From positions 113,460-177,459 of the forward strand of contig NZ_MAEH01000016.1 of the NCBI RefSeq assembly GCF_009933135.1: 64,000 bases of DNA. Reading direction: 5' to 3'. Each line of letters starts with the position of its first letter. Position 1 is the stretch's first letter. Below, in pieces: positions 40,372-51,174 of the stretch. Position numbers and translations under genes: made by a program. The notes beneath the pieces are model-generated. The model saw only the letters and a program-made list of their open reading frames with translations. It did no database searches and was not told where the DNA came from. The stretch comes from Candidatus Enterococcus leclercqii. Lineage in GTDB: Bacteria; Bacillota; Bacilli; Lactobacillales; Enterococcaceae.

Positions 40372-41132
40372 TATTTTTCCTCATTCCAAGGTAGATTTTC
40401 AATAAAGTTCAAGACGGTCGCTTCAAATTGTTTATGGACCGGATCAACGGTGATCACATGCCCACTTTCGGCAAACCAGTGAAGACTGACATCTGTTTGC
40501 GGCAATGCTTGCAGCGTTTGATAAACCGTCGTTGCCGCGATCATCTCGTCTTTGCCTCCTTGTGCCAGATAGATTGGCACCTGTAGAAGCGAGAGTCGTT
40601 TTGCAACCTGCTCTCCTAGAGCTTCGATTGCTTGCAGCTGTCCGCCAACCAATTCGCTAATCTGTCCCAACTTCTCTGCTTGTAGCACAGGGTCAAGACC
40701 GACTGTTTGATAGACTTGTTCGGCATAACGGAAAAAGTTTTCCGGTACTTGATTTTCAGTTTTGAACAGTGGTGAGCAAAAAAGGCCCCCACCGATACTC
40801 TCCGGGTGCTCTTCTTCCAGCAAGTCCATCGCCAAAATGCCGCCCATAGACAAGCCGAAAATGGCTACTTCCTCACATTCTTTGCGCAACTGCAAAAATG
40901 CCTGTCGAGCATCTTGTCGCCAATCCTCAACCGAAGCCGCCAAGATATCCAATGGCTCAAACGTGCCGTGTCCAGTTAAGATAGGTGCCGACACTGTATA
41001 ATCGTTTTTTTCCAAAATCCGACTGAGCATCCGTACATCATTGGAGCTCCCGGAATATGCATGTAATAGCAGAATGCCTCGCCGACTTTTTTTCACAAAA
41101 AAAGGCCGCGGTAAACTTGGTTTTCGTTGCAT
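40371..41132 (-). CDS. Carboxylesterase (alpha/beta hydrolase)
   Basis: Serine hydrolase of 253 aa. The nucleophile elbow is GLSMGG (about residue 96), the oxyanion motif LLHAYSGSSNDV, the acid residue in GGKDEMI and the histidine in SGHVIT near the end. It resembles the Est30-type carboxylesterases that precede rnr in Firmicutes. GAGGTGA lies upstream. Coupled to rnr by stop/start overlap. Confidence 0.92.
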   Translation of the reverse strand: MQRKPSLPRPFFVKKSRRGILLLHAYSGSSNDVRMLSRILEKNDYTVSAPILTGHGTFEPLDILAASVEDWRQDARQAFLQLRKECEEVAIFGLSMGGILAMDLLEEEHPESIGGGLFCSPLFKTENQVPENFFRYAEQVYQTVGLDPVLQAEKLGQISELVGGQLQAIEALGEQVAKRLSLLQVPIYLAQGGKDEMIAATTVYQTLQALPQTDVSLHWFAESGHVITVDPVHKQFEATVLNFIENLPWNEEK

Positions 41133-41410
41133 CTTTTCTCACCTCGCAAATCCCATTCTATCACAACGCAGCAGAAATATCGGCAAAAAGAAACGCAGGC
41201 GCATCCTACGTGGCTGTTGTGCACAAACTAAACAATACAAGTAATCTAGCTGCTGCTATTTTAAGAGCTGGGCTAGTGAAAAGCTGACTGTTTTTAGCGA
41301 TTATTGAAGAAAGCCCACTGTCGCCAGTTTAATTCATCGGAAGAGGAGCTTTCCAGTATTTCTTCCTCCATTACGCAGTTGTAGACTGAACAATCAATTA
41401 GCCTTTTTAG
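41133..41410. other. Intergenic between secG and the esterase gene
   Basis: It should hold a promoter or allow readthrough from secG for esterase-rnr-smpB. No clear -35/-10 pair, repeat or small gene was seen. Confidence 0.4.
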
Positions 41411-41447
41411 CAAAAAAACCGTGACCTGCAGCTTTACAGGTCACGGT
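41411..41447 (-). terminator. Terminator of secG
   Basis: ACCGTGACCTG (41418-41428) pairs with CAGGTCACGGT (41437-41447); T7 follows on the minus strand. Confidence 0.88.
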
Positions 41448-41456
41448 ACAGTGTGC

Positions 41457-41693
41457 TTATTTTGATGACAGATAAGCCAATAAGAACAGCAAGATCATCC
41501 AGGTAGCACCCATGATCGCCGTTGCTCGTTGCATGACAGCTTCAAACCCGCGGGCCTTCTGCTTACCGAACAATTCACCAGCTCCGCCTGAAAAGGCACT
41601 GGCAGCACTGTTTTGCTTGCTTGGTTGCATCATGATGGCAATAATGATCAAAACCGACAAGATGATGACCAAAGCCAGTAGAAATTCATACAT
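41457..41693 (-). CDS. secG: Preprotein translocase subunit SecG
   Basis: Membrane subunit of SecYEG, 78 aa, with two membrane segments (about 3-22 and 57-75) and the conserved cytoplasmic loop (MMQPSKQNSAASAFSGGAGELFG). AAGGGAG lies upstream. Same order as in other enterococci: secG, esterase, rnr, smpB. Confidence 0.96.
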   Translation of the reverse strand: MYEFLLALVIILSVLIIIAIMMQPSKQNSAASAFSGGAGELFGKQKARGFEAVMQRATAIMGATWMILLFLLAYLSSK

Positions 41694-41888
41694 TCGGTGA
41701 TAGCTCCCTTCATTGCGAAATACGTCTAATATACTTTACCATATCCCCACTTTTTTGGCTACCTGAAAACGGCTTCCAAAAAAAATTGCATTCTGTTTTC
41801 AAGGTCAGTAAACCTACGAGCTTGTACGAAAGGAAATTTTTCAAGAATAAAAAATGAAAGCCTGCTTGTCCCTCTACCTTTCATCAAA

Positions 41889-41918
41889 AAACCGCTGATC
41901 TCTAAAGACCAGCGGTAA
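41889..41918 (-). terminator. Terminator of the GNAT/4Fe-4S pair
   Basis: On the minus strand ACCGCTGGTC pairs with GATCAGCGGT and is followed by T5-T6, about 50 nt after the GNAT stop. Confidence 0.8.
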
Positions 41919-41964
41919 CAGCGAAACAATCTGTAGTCAAGACCCTCGCTGGATAAAACTCTCA

Positions 41965-42240
41965 CTATTTGCGCAATACGTCGCCGTATTCCGCTTTTTC
42001 ATTGAATTCCTTTTTCGCAAATGGACACAATGGAATAATTTTCAAATTGTCGCGACGAGCTTTTTCTACGCCTGCTTTAACTAATTTTTCAGCGTAGCTT
42101 TGGCCGCGGTATGCGGGGTCTACATAAGTGTGGTCGATGATGATCAGTTCATCACCAGCATTTGACCAAGTCATTTCACCGATTTCCGCTCCTTCGTCAT
42201 TGTAGAGGGCAAAACGATTTTTTTCTTCTTTGATTTCCAT
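41965..42240 (-). CDS. YjdJ-like GNAT acetyltransferase
   Basis: Minimal acetyltransferase of 91 aa with the acetyl-CoA motif DPAYRGQSYAEKLVKAGVEKAR and a PLCPFAKKEF ending, as in the YjdJ/Gtn-type family. CAGGAG lies upstream. It pairs with the 4Fe-4S protein gene just upstream, as yjdI-yjdJ do in E. coli, implying a shared unknown function. Confidence 0.85.
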   Translation of the reverse strand: MEIKEEKNRFALYNDEGAEIGEMTWSNAGDELIIIDHTYVDPAYRGQSYAEKLVKAGVEKARRDNLKIIPLCPFAKKEFNEKAEYGDVLRK

Positions 42241-42299
42241 AATTTACTCCTGCTTTCTGTTATTGATGGCATCAACTGAACAATCAAGTATTCCGATTG

Positions 42300-42566
42300 T
42301 TAGTTTTTGCGAATAAACTTCAATGCGCCGGTGGGACAGGTATTAATTACCCGTTCGTTGTCATCGGCACCACCGTTATCGGCGATGATCCAAGGGCGAC
42401 GACCTACTTCAAATACAGCAGGATTGCCTCGCACGCAGTTTCCAACATGGGCACAGATGTCCTTGTTGTAATAAATGTCGATGTCTTCACCGGTATATTT
42501 CCGATACCCTTGAGCCAGCAATGATTCCTCAGTGTTCTGTGCATCACCGATTCTGCTTCCGTCCAT
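42300..42566 (-). CDS. 4Fe-4S mono-cluster protein, YjdI-like
   Basis: Protein of 88 aa of the divergent single-cluster ferredoxin family. Cysteine pattern CAHVGNC...(N)TCPTGAL supplies the cluster ligands, in the region following DIDIYYNKDICAH. AGGAGG lies upstream. Operon with the GNAT gene. Confidence 0.85.
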   Translation of the reverse strand: MDGSRIGDAQNTEESLLAQGYRKYTGEDIDIYYNKDICAHVGNCVRGNPAVFEVGRRPWIIADNGGADDNERVINTCPTGALKFIRKN

Positions 42567-42873
42567 TGTATTTCCTCCTTTTTACACTCACGTCAATCAT
42601 TTATTTTCTGACTAACGCAACTGCGACATGATGAATTTTTCATGCAATAATCTGTCATTGAGCTGTGCTCTGCTATGCAGTCCCCCACAGATATCCCTTT
42701 TTAAAATAACCACTTTAATTGAAGGAACACACATGGCTTTCTCTCAATAAGAAAACGCTTGTCTCAAATCACTTACATTTTATCAGCGAAGGGAAAATGT
42801 TACAAGTATTTGTATTCATCGTCACAATGTCTGAAAAAACCGAAAGTTGCTATAATTGATTTGAGGTGAAAAG
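42567..42873. other. Divergent intergenic region
   Basis: An extended -10 box TGCTATAAT (42848-42856, plus) serves the membrane protein gene at 42874. The promoter of the 4Fe-4S gene was not located. A weak cre-like string near 42752 has three mismatches. Confidence 0.45.
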
Positions 42874-43563
42874 ATGATCAAAAAAAGCTATCTGATCTTT
42901 CAAGGTACAATCTGGGTGGTCTTTCTTTGTTTAGACCTGCTCCCAAATAGTCCTGAAAGATTCAGTGACCCGTTGAAATACTGTGGACTGTTGTCGTGTC
43001 TCGGCTTCGTCATCTTACACAGAAAACAAGCTGATCCAATCGATTGGCATCATTTATTTTGGGGGCTGGCTCTGACTTGCGGTTGCGACTACTTCTTGTT
43101 ATTTACGGATTCCGCCTTTTTTCCACTTCTGATCTTTGCCGGCGTCCATGTAATCTACAGTCATCGCAACTTTCCCCAGCTACAAAAAAAGATTGTCCTC
43201 GCATATGTTGGTGGTGCGCTGCTTTTGCTATTAGGCATACAGCAGAAATGGTCGTACAGTATCTTTTCTTCCGGGCTGTTTTATGCTGTTTTTTTGCTGA
43301 CAGATGTCATTTCAACCTTTCGATCACAGCATCCCAAACGACAGCTTCTACAAGTTGCACTCCTCTTATTTTTACTTTGCGATATCACGGTAGCAGCTTT
43401 TAATTTGTTACCGGGAAGCACCCAGAGACTTGTCGGTCCGTTGATGTGGTTCTTTTATTTTCCAGCCCAAGTCCTCTTAAGCCTCAGTGCCGCTCCCCTG
43501 CAGCTTTTAACAAAAAAATCGCCGCCTGGAGATACGGCGCTCTCAGCACGAAATGTGGAGTAA
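42874..43563 (+). CDS. Polytopic membrane protein, possibly YhhN-like
   Basis: Membrane protein of 229 aa with about eight hydrophobic segments. Two aspartates lie in membrane contexts (CGCDYFLLF and LLCDITVAAFNLL), an arrangement recalling the YhhN/TMEM86 lysoplasmalogenase family. The match is weak and the function should be taken as unknown. It has its own promoter and a strong terminator. Confidence 0.6.
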   Translation: MIKKSYLIFQGTIWVVFLCLDLLPNSPERFSDPLKYCGLLSCLGFVILHRKQADPIDWHHLFWGLALTCGCDYFLLFTDSAFFPLLIFAGVHVIYSHRNFPQLQKKIVLAYVGGALLLLLGIQQKWSYSIFSSGLFYAVFLLTDVISTFRSQHPKRQLLQVALLLFLLCDITVAAFNLLPGSTQRLVGPLMWFFYFPAQVLLSLSAAPLQLLTKKSPPGDTALSARNVE

Positions 43564-43577
43564 AGGAGTAAAAATGT

Positions 43578-43627
43578 AAAAAAGGTTCGACTGCGGGCAA
43601 TTAACGCCCCTCAGTCGAACCTTTTTT
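43578..43627. terminator. Bidirectional terminator
   Basis: A 16-bp stem (43578-43593 with 43612-43627) with inner GGGC/GCCC pairing, beginning A6 and ending T6. It separates the convergent membrane protein and hydrolase genes. Confidence 0.92.
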
Positions 43628-43630
43628 AGT

Positions 43631-44605
43631 TCAGTTACTCTTTGATTTAGCAGCTTTCGGAAAATGAGTAGAAATAAACGTAGCTACCGTTTCCCAATAG
43701 TCAGCGGGCTGCTGTGTTTTTGCCTGCATGTGTCCTGTCGTTTCAAAGATGACACAGCTTTTCTCACCAGCGGTAGCCTCCATCAAAGTCGTCGTCTCCG
43801 TTACGGGTACCAATGGATCTTGCCGATCATGAAGAAACAGTACCGGCAGATGATTGCTCCCCAACTGGCGGGTCACTGAAGCCCGGATTAAAGAATAGCC
43901 CATTTTGCGACGAGCATAACGGTTGGCTAATACCATAAACCGATTCACCGGATATTTGGTGTATTTGTGCAGCAGCCACTTGAACTCACTGTAAACAGAG
44001 GTATAAGCACTGTCGGAAATAATCAGTTTGACATTGTCCGGCAATTTTTCACCGCTCGCCATCAAAACAGCCGCTGCACCTAAAGAACAGCCATGGAGAA
44101 TGATTTTTGCAGCGGGGTCCTGCTCACAAATTACTTGGATCCATTGCACCAAGTCAAGACGGTCTAACCACCCCATGCCAATGATTTTTCCCTCGCTGCG
44201 CCCGTGTCCCCGCAGATCCGGAACCAAAACGTTGTATCCTTCATGATAATAATGCATAGCAACATCAGCCATATCTTGAAATCCGGTACTGCGGTAGCCA
44301 TGAACGGCGATGACCCACCGCTGCCCTTCCTGCAAAAAGGCGGCACCGGTCAGCCGCAGACGATCCGGTGTTTCAATCTGCCAAGTGTTTTCCTGCAGCC
44401 AAAAATCAGCTCGCTCCTGCTGCTTGGAGTCGGTCACATCTTCCCAACCGGGATTCAACAGGCGGGCGCCGTCTTTCATAAACCAATCATTCTCTCGTTC
44501 CACGGCTGCATTCACAAAGAACTTCGCCCAACGGTTCAAGTAAATCAATCCTGAAGCAAGGAGCGCCAACAGCACTATCAGAACCAAAATTATCCATTTT
44601 ATCAT
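43631..44605 (-). CDS. Membrane-anchored alpha/beta hydrolase
   Basis: Hydrolase of 324 aa. One N-terminal membrane helix (about 2-22) anchors the protein. HGYRSTG is the oxyanion region, GCSLGAA the nucleophile elbow, DLRGHGRS a typical loop, HDRQDPLVP supplies the acid and ETTGHMQ the histidine. It resembles the YfhR/BEM46-like family. The ATG at 44605 has AAGGA 8 nt upstream; an ATG three codons earlier is less well placed. Confidence 0.88.
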   Translation of the reverse strand: MIKWIILVLIVLLALLASGLIYLNRWAKFFVNAAVERENDWFMKDGARLLNPGWEDVTDSKQQERADFWLQENTWQIETPDRLRLTGAAFLQEGQRWVIAVHGYRSTGFQDMADVAMHYYHEGYNVLVPDLRGHGRSEGKIIGMGWLDRLDLVQWIQVICEQDPAAKIILHGCSLGAAAVLMASGEKLPDNVKLIISDSAYTSVYSEFKWLLHKYTKYPVNRFMVLANRYARRKMGYSLIRASVTRQLGSNHLPVLFLHDRQDPLVPVTETTTLMEATAGEKSCVIFETTGHMQAKTQQPADYWETVATFISTHFPKAAKSKSN

Positions 44606-44937
44606 TAAATTCATCCTTACCCATTACTTTTGATGCTTTGATTACGATTCATTCCTTCAAGGCAAAATTTGCCAGCGATAACAGGCTAACCAAAAGTCCT
44701 CAATCGTCCGATAAAATCAGCTCTCTTAAAACTCTCGGGACTCGCCTCTGTCTTGCCCAAGAAAACTCACTTTTTAGTTTAACACGGTTTACAGCCGTTA
44801 CCAAAAAATTGTCACAACCTTTACGCGGGCTTAATTTTCGGCAATCCCGTATAATCAAACTCGTAAAGGACGACAAGGTACCGCTCTTGCGTCCTTTGAC
44901 TGACAAATCTCACACATCAAAGAAATGAGGGAGCAAA
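44606..44937. other. Divergent intergenic region with AIM24-gene promoter and leader hairpin
   Basis: A TATAAT box at 44850-44855 (plus) precedes a leader with an 8-bp stem AAAGGACG (44865-44872) and CGTCCTTT (44890-44897). No clear -35 box. The left half (44606-44800) shows nothing. Confidence 0.5.
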
Positions 44938-45642
44938 ATGAATTATCGTCTGACGTCACAATCCGTTTTTCCATTAGTAGAAATTACATTGAGGAAAGGC
45001 GAACAGATTCAGTTAGAATCCGGAGCAATGGTTTATCACAACGGTCAAATTGATCTTGAAGGACACATGAATGCCAACGGAAAGAAAGGAATCGGCGGTG
45101 CTTTGCGTGCGCTGGGTCGTTCAGTTACCAGCGGAGAGAGCTTTTTCATCACCACCGCTACCGGCAAAGCTGACAATGCTGTGATCGCCATCGCACCCTC
45201 GACACCCGGCACAATCCGAGAACTAGCCATTGGAGCTACTCAATGGCGCTTGAATACTGGGGCCTATTTGAGTTCTGACAGCGGCGTTCATTACAACATG
45301 GTTCGGCAGAATATCGGTGGCGCCCTCTTTGGTGGCACTGGCGGCTTATTCGTGATGGAAACAGCCGGTAGCGGAACGATGCTGGTGACCGGCTATGGAG
45401 ATATCGTGGAAGTCACACTGGATGGCAGCCATCCTTTTGTCGTAGATAACCATCATGTTGTCGCTTGGAGTGACAGTTTGAATTACCAAATCGAAGTGGC
45501 CTCTGGAGTCTTTGGCTTCAAAACCGGCGAAGGACTAGTCAATACCTTTACCGGCAGCGGGACAATTCTGATTCAAAGCCGCAATATCGAAGCCCTAGCA
45601 GGTTTGATCAGTCCTTATATCAGCACCAGCAGCAATAACTGA
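44938..45642 (+). CDS. AIM24/TIGR00266 family protein
   Basis: All-beta protein of 234 aa matching the AIM24 family: ESGAMVYHNG near residue 28, Gly-rich GGTGGLFVMETAGSGTM and SHPFVVDNHHVVAW. Function in bacteria is unknown. GAGGGAG lies upstream. Monocistronic. Confidence 0.88.
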   Translation: MNYRLTSQSVFPLVEITLRKGEQIQLESGAMVYHNGQIDLEGHMNANGKKGIGGALRALGRSVTSGESFFITTATGKADNAVIAIAPSTPGTIRELAIGATQWRLNTGAYLSSDSGVHYNMVRQNIGGALFGGTGGLFVMETAGSGTMLVTGYGDIVEVTLDGSHPFVVDNHHVVAWSDSLNYQIEVASGVFGFKTGEGLVNTFTGSGTILIQSRNIEALAGLISPYISTSSNN

Positions 45643-45709
45643 CAACTAGCCGCCTGCTTCTCAAAAAAACGTCAGAAAGCGTTTTACTATCTATTTGTAA
45701 GCTTATGTT

Positions 45710-45738
45710 TTGTACTTTTTTCAAAGTGGGAATACAAT
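45710..45738 (+). promoter_or_regulatory. Promoter of pyruvate oxidase
   Basis: TTGTAC (45710-45715), a 17-bp spacer and TACAAT (45733-45738). A cre-like string AGAAAGCGTTTTAC (45674-45687) lies upstream with three mismatches, so catabolite control is only a weak possibility. Confidence 0.7.
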
Positions 45739-45782
45739 AATAAAGTAAGTTATCAAACAACTATCAGAAAGAAGTGGACAGT

Positions 45783-47510
45783 ATGTCAACAATCAATGCA
45801 GGCGTGGCAATGGTCAAAGTCATGAAGGCTTGGGGAATTGACCACATTTATGGCATTCCTGGAGGTTCCTTCAACTCCACCATGGACGCATTATACAAAG
45901 AACAAGATGAAATCAAATACATTCAAGTACGGCATGAAGAAGCAGGTTCGTTGGCAGCTGCGGCTGATGCAAAATTAACCGGCAAAGTGGGTGCTGTCTT
46001 TGGTTCAGCTGGTCCCGGTGCGAGCCATTTAATCAATGGTCTTTACGATGCCCAAATGGACCACGTTCCAGTATTGGCATTACTTGGTCAAGTAGCCAGC
46101 ACAGCTATGAACTACAATTCTTTCCAAGAATTGAATGAAAATCCAATGTTCGCCGATGTCAGTGTCTATAACCGAACAGTTATGACACCAGAAAGTTTGC
46201 CCCATGTCGTAGACGAAGCAATCAAAGCCGCTTACCAATACAACGGTGTGGCTGTAGTTACAATTCCGGTTGATTTCGGCTATGCAGAAATCGAAGACAA
46301 CTACTTGCCAACTGCCTATACCCGTCAAACAAGTTTGCCACAGCTAGACGAAGCACAATTGGAAAAAGCACTGCCTCTCATTGAAGAAGCCAAACAACCG
46401 GTGCTTTACATTGGTCAAGGGTTACGAGGACATTTTGATGCGATTAAAGCCTTTTCTGAACACTTCAGCATGCCGATCATCAATGCGGTTTTAGCTAAAG
46501 GCATCGTTCCAGACCGTTACGAAAACTATCTCGGTTCAGCTGCCCGGGTCGCAACCAAACCTGCCAACGAAGCTGCCGCTGCTGCCGATTTGGTGGTTTA
46601 TGTTGGTACAGATATGCCCTTTACCCAATTCTTCGTTAACCCGGCAGCGAAATTTATTCAAATTGACATCGATGCTTCCAAATTTGGCCGTCGCCACAAA
46701 GCTGACGTTGCTATCTTAGCAGACGGTGCCCAAGCTTTGGACCGCTTAGTAGAGCTGGGAGCTTCCCGTCCAGCTGATGAATGGTTGAAAGCAAATCAAG
46801 AAAATATCAAAAACTGGCATGCATGGCGCCACAGCTTCGACAACTTCGACGATGGTAAATTGTTGCGTCCTGAACCAGTCTATGCGGAAGTTAACCGAAT
46901 CGCCAAAGACGATGCGATTTTCGTTGTAGACGTCGGTAACGTCACTACTCATTCCGTACGTCATCTGGATATGAACGGCAAGCAAGCCTTCACGACATCC
47001 GGATGGTTTGCAACGATGGGTTACGGGGTACCTGGTGGGATTGCTGCCAAACTCAGCTACCCAAATCGCCAAGTATTCACCTTCTCTGGTGACGGTGGTT
47101 ATGCCATGAACATGCCCGACATCATCACCCAAGTCAAATACAAATTACCAATCATCAATGTTGTGTTGACAAATGATACGTTAGGCTTTATTCAAGCAGA
47201 GCAAGAAACGACTAACACCGCGCTGTTTGGTGTTGATTTGGCAGATGCTGACTTTGGTAAAGCTTCTGAAGCACTGGGAGCTAAAGGATTCACTGTAACC
47301 AGTTACGACCAGTTGCGGCCAGCCTTTGATGCTGCTGCTAAAGCAGAAGGTCCAGTCGTGATCGAAGTTAAAATCAAAAACGAAGATCCACTACCTGTAG
47401 AAGCTTTGCAATTGGATTCTTCCAAGTTCTCAGACGAACAAATCAAAGCCTTCTCTGATAAGTTCCACGTTCATGATATGCCTACATTGAATGAACTTTT
47501 AAGTAAATAA
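45783..47510 (+). CDS. Pyruvate oxidase
   Basis: ThDP- and FAD-dependent enzyme of 575 aa converting pyruvate, phosphate and O2 to acetyl phosphate, CO2 and H2O2 (Pox/SpxB type). Visible: GIPGGSFNSTMDAL and the catalytic glutamate in VRHEEAGSLAAA; the central FAD domain; and the ThDP motif GDGGYAMNMPDIITQ...NDTLGFIQAEQ. The pattern fits pyruvate oxidase better than acetolactate synthase. The ATG at 45783 is chosen with AAGAAGTGG upstream. The gene makes extra ATP from glycolytic pyruvate aerobically. Confidence 0.9.
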   Translation: MSTINAGVAMVKVMKAWGIDHIYGIPGGSFNSTMDALYKEQDEIKYIQVRHEEAGSLAAAADAKLTGKVGAVFGSAGPGASHLINGLYDAQMDHVPVLALLGQVASTAMNYNSFQELNENPMFADVSVYNRTVMTPESLPHVVDEAIKAAYQYNGVAVVTIPVDFGYAEIEDNYLPTAYTRQTSLPQLDEAQLEKALPLIEEAKQPVLYIGQGLRGHFDAIKAFSEHFSMPIINAVLAKGIVPDRYENYLGSAARVATKPANEAAAAADLVVYVGTDMPFTQFFVNPAAKFIQIDIDASKFGRRHKADVAILADGAQALDRLVELGASRPADEWLKANQENIKNWHAWRHSFDNFDDGKLLRPEPVYAEVNRIAKDDAIFVVDVGNVTTHSVRHLDMNGKQAFTTSGWFATMGYGVPGGIAAKLSYPNRQVFTFSGDGGYAMNMPDIITQVKYKLPIINVVLTNDTLGFIQAEQETTNTALFGVDLADADFGKASEALGAKGFTVTSYDQLRPAFDAAAKAEGPVVIEVKIKNEDPLPVEALQLDSSKFSDEQIKAFSDKFHVHDMPTLNELLSK

Positions 47511-47520
47511 GATGATAGAT

Positions 47521-47559
47521 AAAAAACCTCCGACGAGAATTTTTCGTCGGAGGTTTTTT
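47521..47559. terminator. Bidirectional terminator after pyruvate oxidase
   Basis: A 16-bp stem (47521-47536 with 47544-47559), 7-nt loop, A6 and T6 ends. It separates the convergent pyruvate oxidase and ilvE genes. Confidence 0.92.
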
Positions 47560-47593
47560 ATTCTGCTATTTATCTTACCTCGTCAATAAGCGA

Positions 47594-48619
47594 TTAATCC
47601 TTTACCGAGATTGTTTGAATCCAACCCTCTGGTGCGGAACTATCGCCAAACTGGATGCCCGTCAGTTCCTCATATAGTTTACGAGTCACCGGACCGACTG
47701 CGGTTTCCGAATAGAACACATGGAAATCATCACCATATTGAATACCACCAATCGGACTGATAACCGCTGCAGTTCCGCAAGCACCCGCCTCTACAAAACG
47801 ATCCAACTCAGCAATTGGGCAGTCCCCTTCTGCCACTGCCAATCCCAAACGATGCTCGGCTAAGTACAATAGCGAATACTTCGTGATGCTTGGCAGGATA
47901 GAGGGGGATTTAGGAGTTACAAATGTTCCGTCAGCCGTAATTCCAAAGAAATTGGCAGAACCTACTTCTTCGATTTTAGTATGGGTTTCCGGATCCAAAT
48001 AAATGCAGTCGGAAAAATTCCTTTCATGAGCCAATTCTCCCGGCAGCAAGCTCGCAGCATAGTTTCCTCCCACTTTAGCGGCTCCGGTTCCTTGTGGTGC
48101 GGCTCGATCGTAATCAGACACGATAAAGTTCGTCGGTGCCAGTCCTCCTTTGAAATAAGCCCCTACAGGCATACAGAAAACTAAAAAAATATACTCATTA
48201 GCAGGATGGACGCCGATATTTTCACCCACACCAATCAAAATCGGTCGAATGTATAACGTAGCTCCCGTCCCATAAGGCGGAACATACTCTTCATTGGCCT
48301 TGACTGTTTCCTTAACACCTTTCAAAAACAAGTCTTCTGGAACCATCGGCATCAACAGCCGTCGTGCACTCCGATTCATTCGCTGGCTATTCTGATCCGG
48401 GCGGAAAAGATTGATTGCGCCATCTTTGCGGCGATAAGCTTTCAATCCTTCAAAACATTGCTGCCCATAATGTATTGCTGGCGAACCTTCATGTATATGC
48501 AGGATATTGTCCTCAATCAGTTCCCCATCATCCCAGGCGCCGTTTTTCCAATGAGCAATAAAACGAAATGGGGTTTTGATGTAGGAAAATCCTAGCTCAT
48601 CCCACTTAATATCAACCAT
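47594..48619 (-). CDS. ilvE: Branched-chain amino acid aminotransferase
   Basis: Fold-type IV PLP enzyme of 341 aa interconverting Leu/Ile/Val and their oxo acids. Visible: AIHYGQQCFEGLKAYR, the cofactor lysine in AAKVGGNYAASLL, EVGSANFFG and GTAAVISPIG. GGAGGG lies upstream. A CodY-like box at 48689-48703 suggests shared control with liv uptake. Confidence 0.95.
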   Translation of the reverse strand: MVDIKWDELGFSYIKTPFRFIAHWKNGAWDDGELIEDNILHIHEGSPAIHYGQQCFEGLKAYRRKDGAINLFRPDQNSQRMNRSARRLLMPMVPEDLFLKGVKETVKANEEYVPPYGTGATLYIRPILIGVGENIGVHPANEYIFLVFCMPVGAYFKGGLAPTNFIVSDYDRAAPQGTGAAKVGGNYAASLLPGELAHERNFSDCIYLDPETHTKIEEVGSANFFGITADGTFVTPKSPSILPSITKYSLLYLAEHRLGLAVAEGDCPIAELDRFVEAGACGTAAVISPIGGIQYGDDFHVFYSETAVGPVTRKLYEELTGIQFGDSSAPEGWIQTISVKD

Positions 48620-48688
48620 CCTGATCCCTCCGATCTATTTTTTCTATGGTACTACAATTTTTTGCTGCTGTCATGAAAATGTTGTAAA

Positions 48689-48703
48689 AATTTTCAGATT
48701 ATT
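48689..48703 (-). promoter_or_regulatory. CodY-like box upstream of ilvE
   Basis: On the minus strand AATAATCTGAAAATT, two mismatches from AATTTTCWGAAAATT, 70-85 bp before ilvE. The ilvE promoter itself was not clearly resolved. Confidence 0.6.
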
Positions 48704-48768
48704 GCAAGCAGCTATTTTCTTCCATTTGCAGGAAGCTTATTTCATGCTGTCGGAGGGCAATAACTTAA

Positions 48769-48807
48769 AAAGGCCCCTACCTGACAAGATTGTCAAATAG
48801 GAGCCTT
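48769..48807 (-). terminator. Terminator of eno
   Basis: AAGGCTCCTA and TAGGGGCCTT with an inner GACA/GTCA stem, then T5 on the minus strand. Confidence 0.85.
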
Positions 48808-48884
48808 CATTCAGCGCGAATCTTTCCTTACGAATCACTGCGAAACAACAAGTTTCTCAGCGAGAGTAACATAAATTTCGCAGA

Positions 48885-50219
<1,335 letters not shown>

Positions 50220-50307
50220 CTAAAAGGCCGAAGCCTCTATGAACAATTTTATTGAACTTATGGAATTTCTGCAAATCAAAACTCGCAATTCTCATAAGAA
50301 ATTCAGA

Positions 50308-51063
50308 TTATTTTACAGCTTTCAACAAAGCTAAGAATGAATCTGCTTCCAAACTAGCGCCGCCGACCAATGCGCCGTCAACGTTTTCTTTCGCCATATA
50401 TTCAGCGATATTTTCTGGTTTGACAGAACCGCCGTATTGGATCCGAACGCTTTCAGAAACTTCATTGTCATACAATTTTTCAACTGTTTTACGAACCACA
50501 CCACAGATTTCATCTGCAATATTAGCATCCGCAGATTTACCAGTGCCAATAGCCCAAATTGGTTCGTAAGCGATAACCATGTTGGAGACTTGACCAGGAG
50601 TCAAATCTTTCAAGCCAGCAGTGATTTGTGTTTCAATCCATTCCGCTGTTTTGCCTGCTTCATAAGTTTCCAATGATTCGCCACAGCACAAGATTGGTGT
50701 CATGCCGTTTGCAAAGATTACTTTCGCTTTTTTGTTGATTTCTTCGTCTGTTTCATGGAAGTATTCACGACGTTCGGAATGGCCGATGATGACGTATTCG
50801 ATTCCCATGTCAGCCAAAGCTGCTGGAGAAGTTTCACCAGTGAAGGCACCGGCATTTTCCCAGTAGCAGTTTTGAGCTGCTAATTGTACTTCTGAGCCTT
50901 TGGTTTTGCAGCGCAGTGGTGCCAAGAACAATGCCGGAGAACCGATGACTGAATCCACAACATCTTTTGAAGGGATTGCATCTTTAACAGCCAAAGCAAA
51001 TTCTTTGGCTTCGGACAATGTTTTGTTCATTTTCCAGTTGCCTGCGATGATTGGTTTACGCAT
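50308..51063 (-). CDS. tpiA: Triosephosphate isomerase
   Basis: Isomerase of 251 aa from [14 protein letters not shown]. Catalytic residues: K in NWKMNK, H in GHSERRE, E in [12 protein letters not shown]; phosphate loop YGGSVKPEN and GGASLE. The start at 51063 has AAGGAGAT upstream. Two small hairpins (51096-51111, 51130-51150) lie between pgk and tpiA. Confidence 0.98.
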   Translation of the reverse strand: MRKPIIAGNWKMNKTLSEAKEFALAVKDAIPSKDVVDSVIGSPALFLAPLRCKTKGSEVQLAAQNCYWENAGAFTGETSPAALADMGIEYVIIGHSERREYFHETDEEINKKAKVIFANGMTPILCCGESLETYEAGKTAEWIETQITAGLKDLTPGQVSNMVIAYEPIWAIGTGKSADANIADEICGVVRKTVEKLYDNEVSESVRIQYGGSVKPENIAEYMAKENVDGALVGGASLEADSFLALLKAVK

Positions 51064-51174
51064 TTGAGTTATCTCCTTTAAAATTCGCTTGCAGTACTCG
51101 GTTGAGTACGACAGAAAACACGGGAACCGGTCCAACCGAGGAAAGCCTCGGAAGAACCTTTTTCCGTTTCGAAA

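Noticed and set aside
41759..41965. 68-codon minus-strand ORF after the GNAT gene
   Set aside because: It spans the terminator hairpin at 41889-41918 and has no ribosome-binding site.
45674..45687. cre site upstream of pyruvate oxidase
   Set aside because: Three mismatches at conserved positions; mentioned only as a weak possibility.
45783..47510. Acetolactate synthase instead of pyruvate oxidase
   Set aside because: N-terminal GIPGGSFNSTMDAL and the ThDP region fit the Pox/SpxB branch, and no acetolactate decarboxylase gene adjoins.
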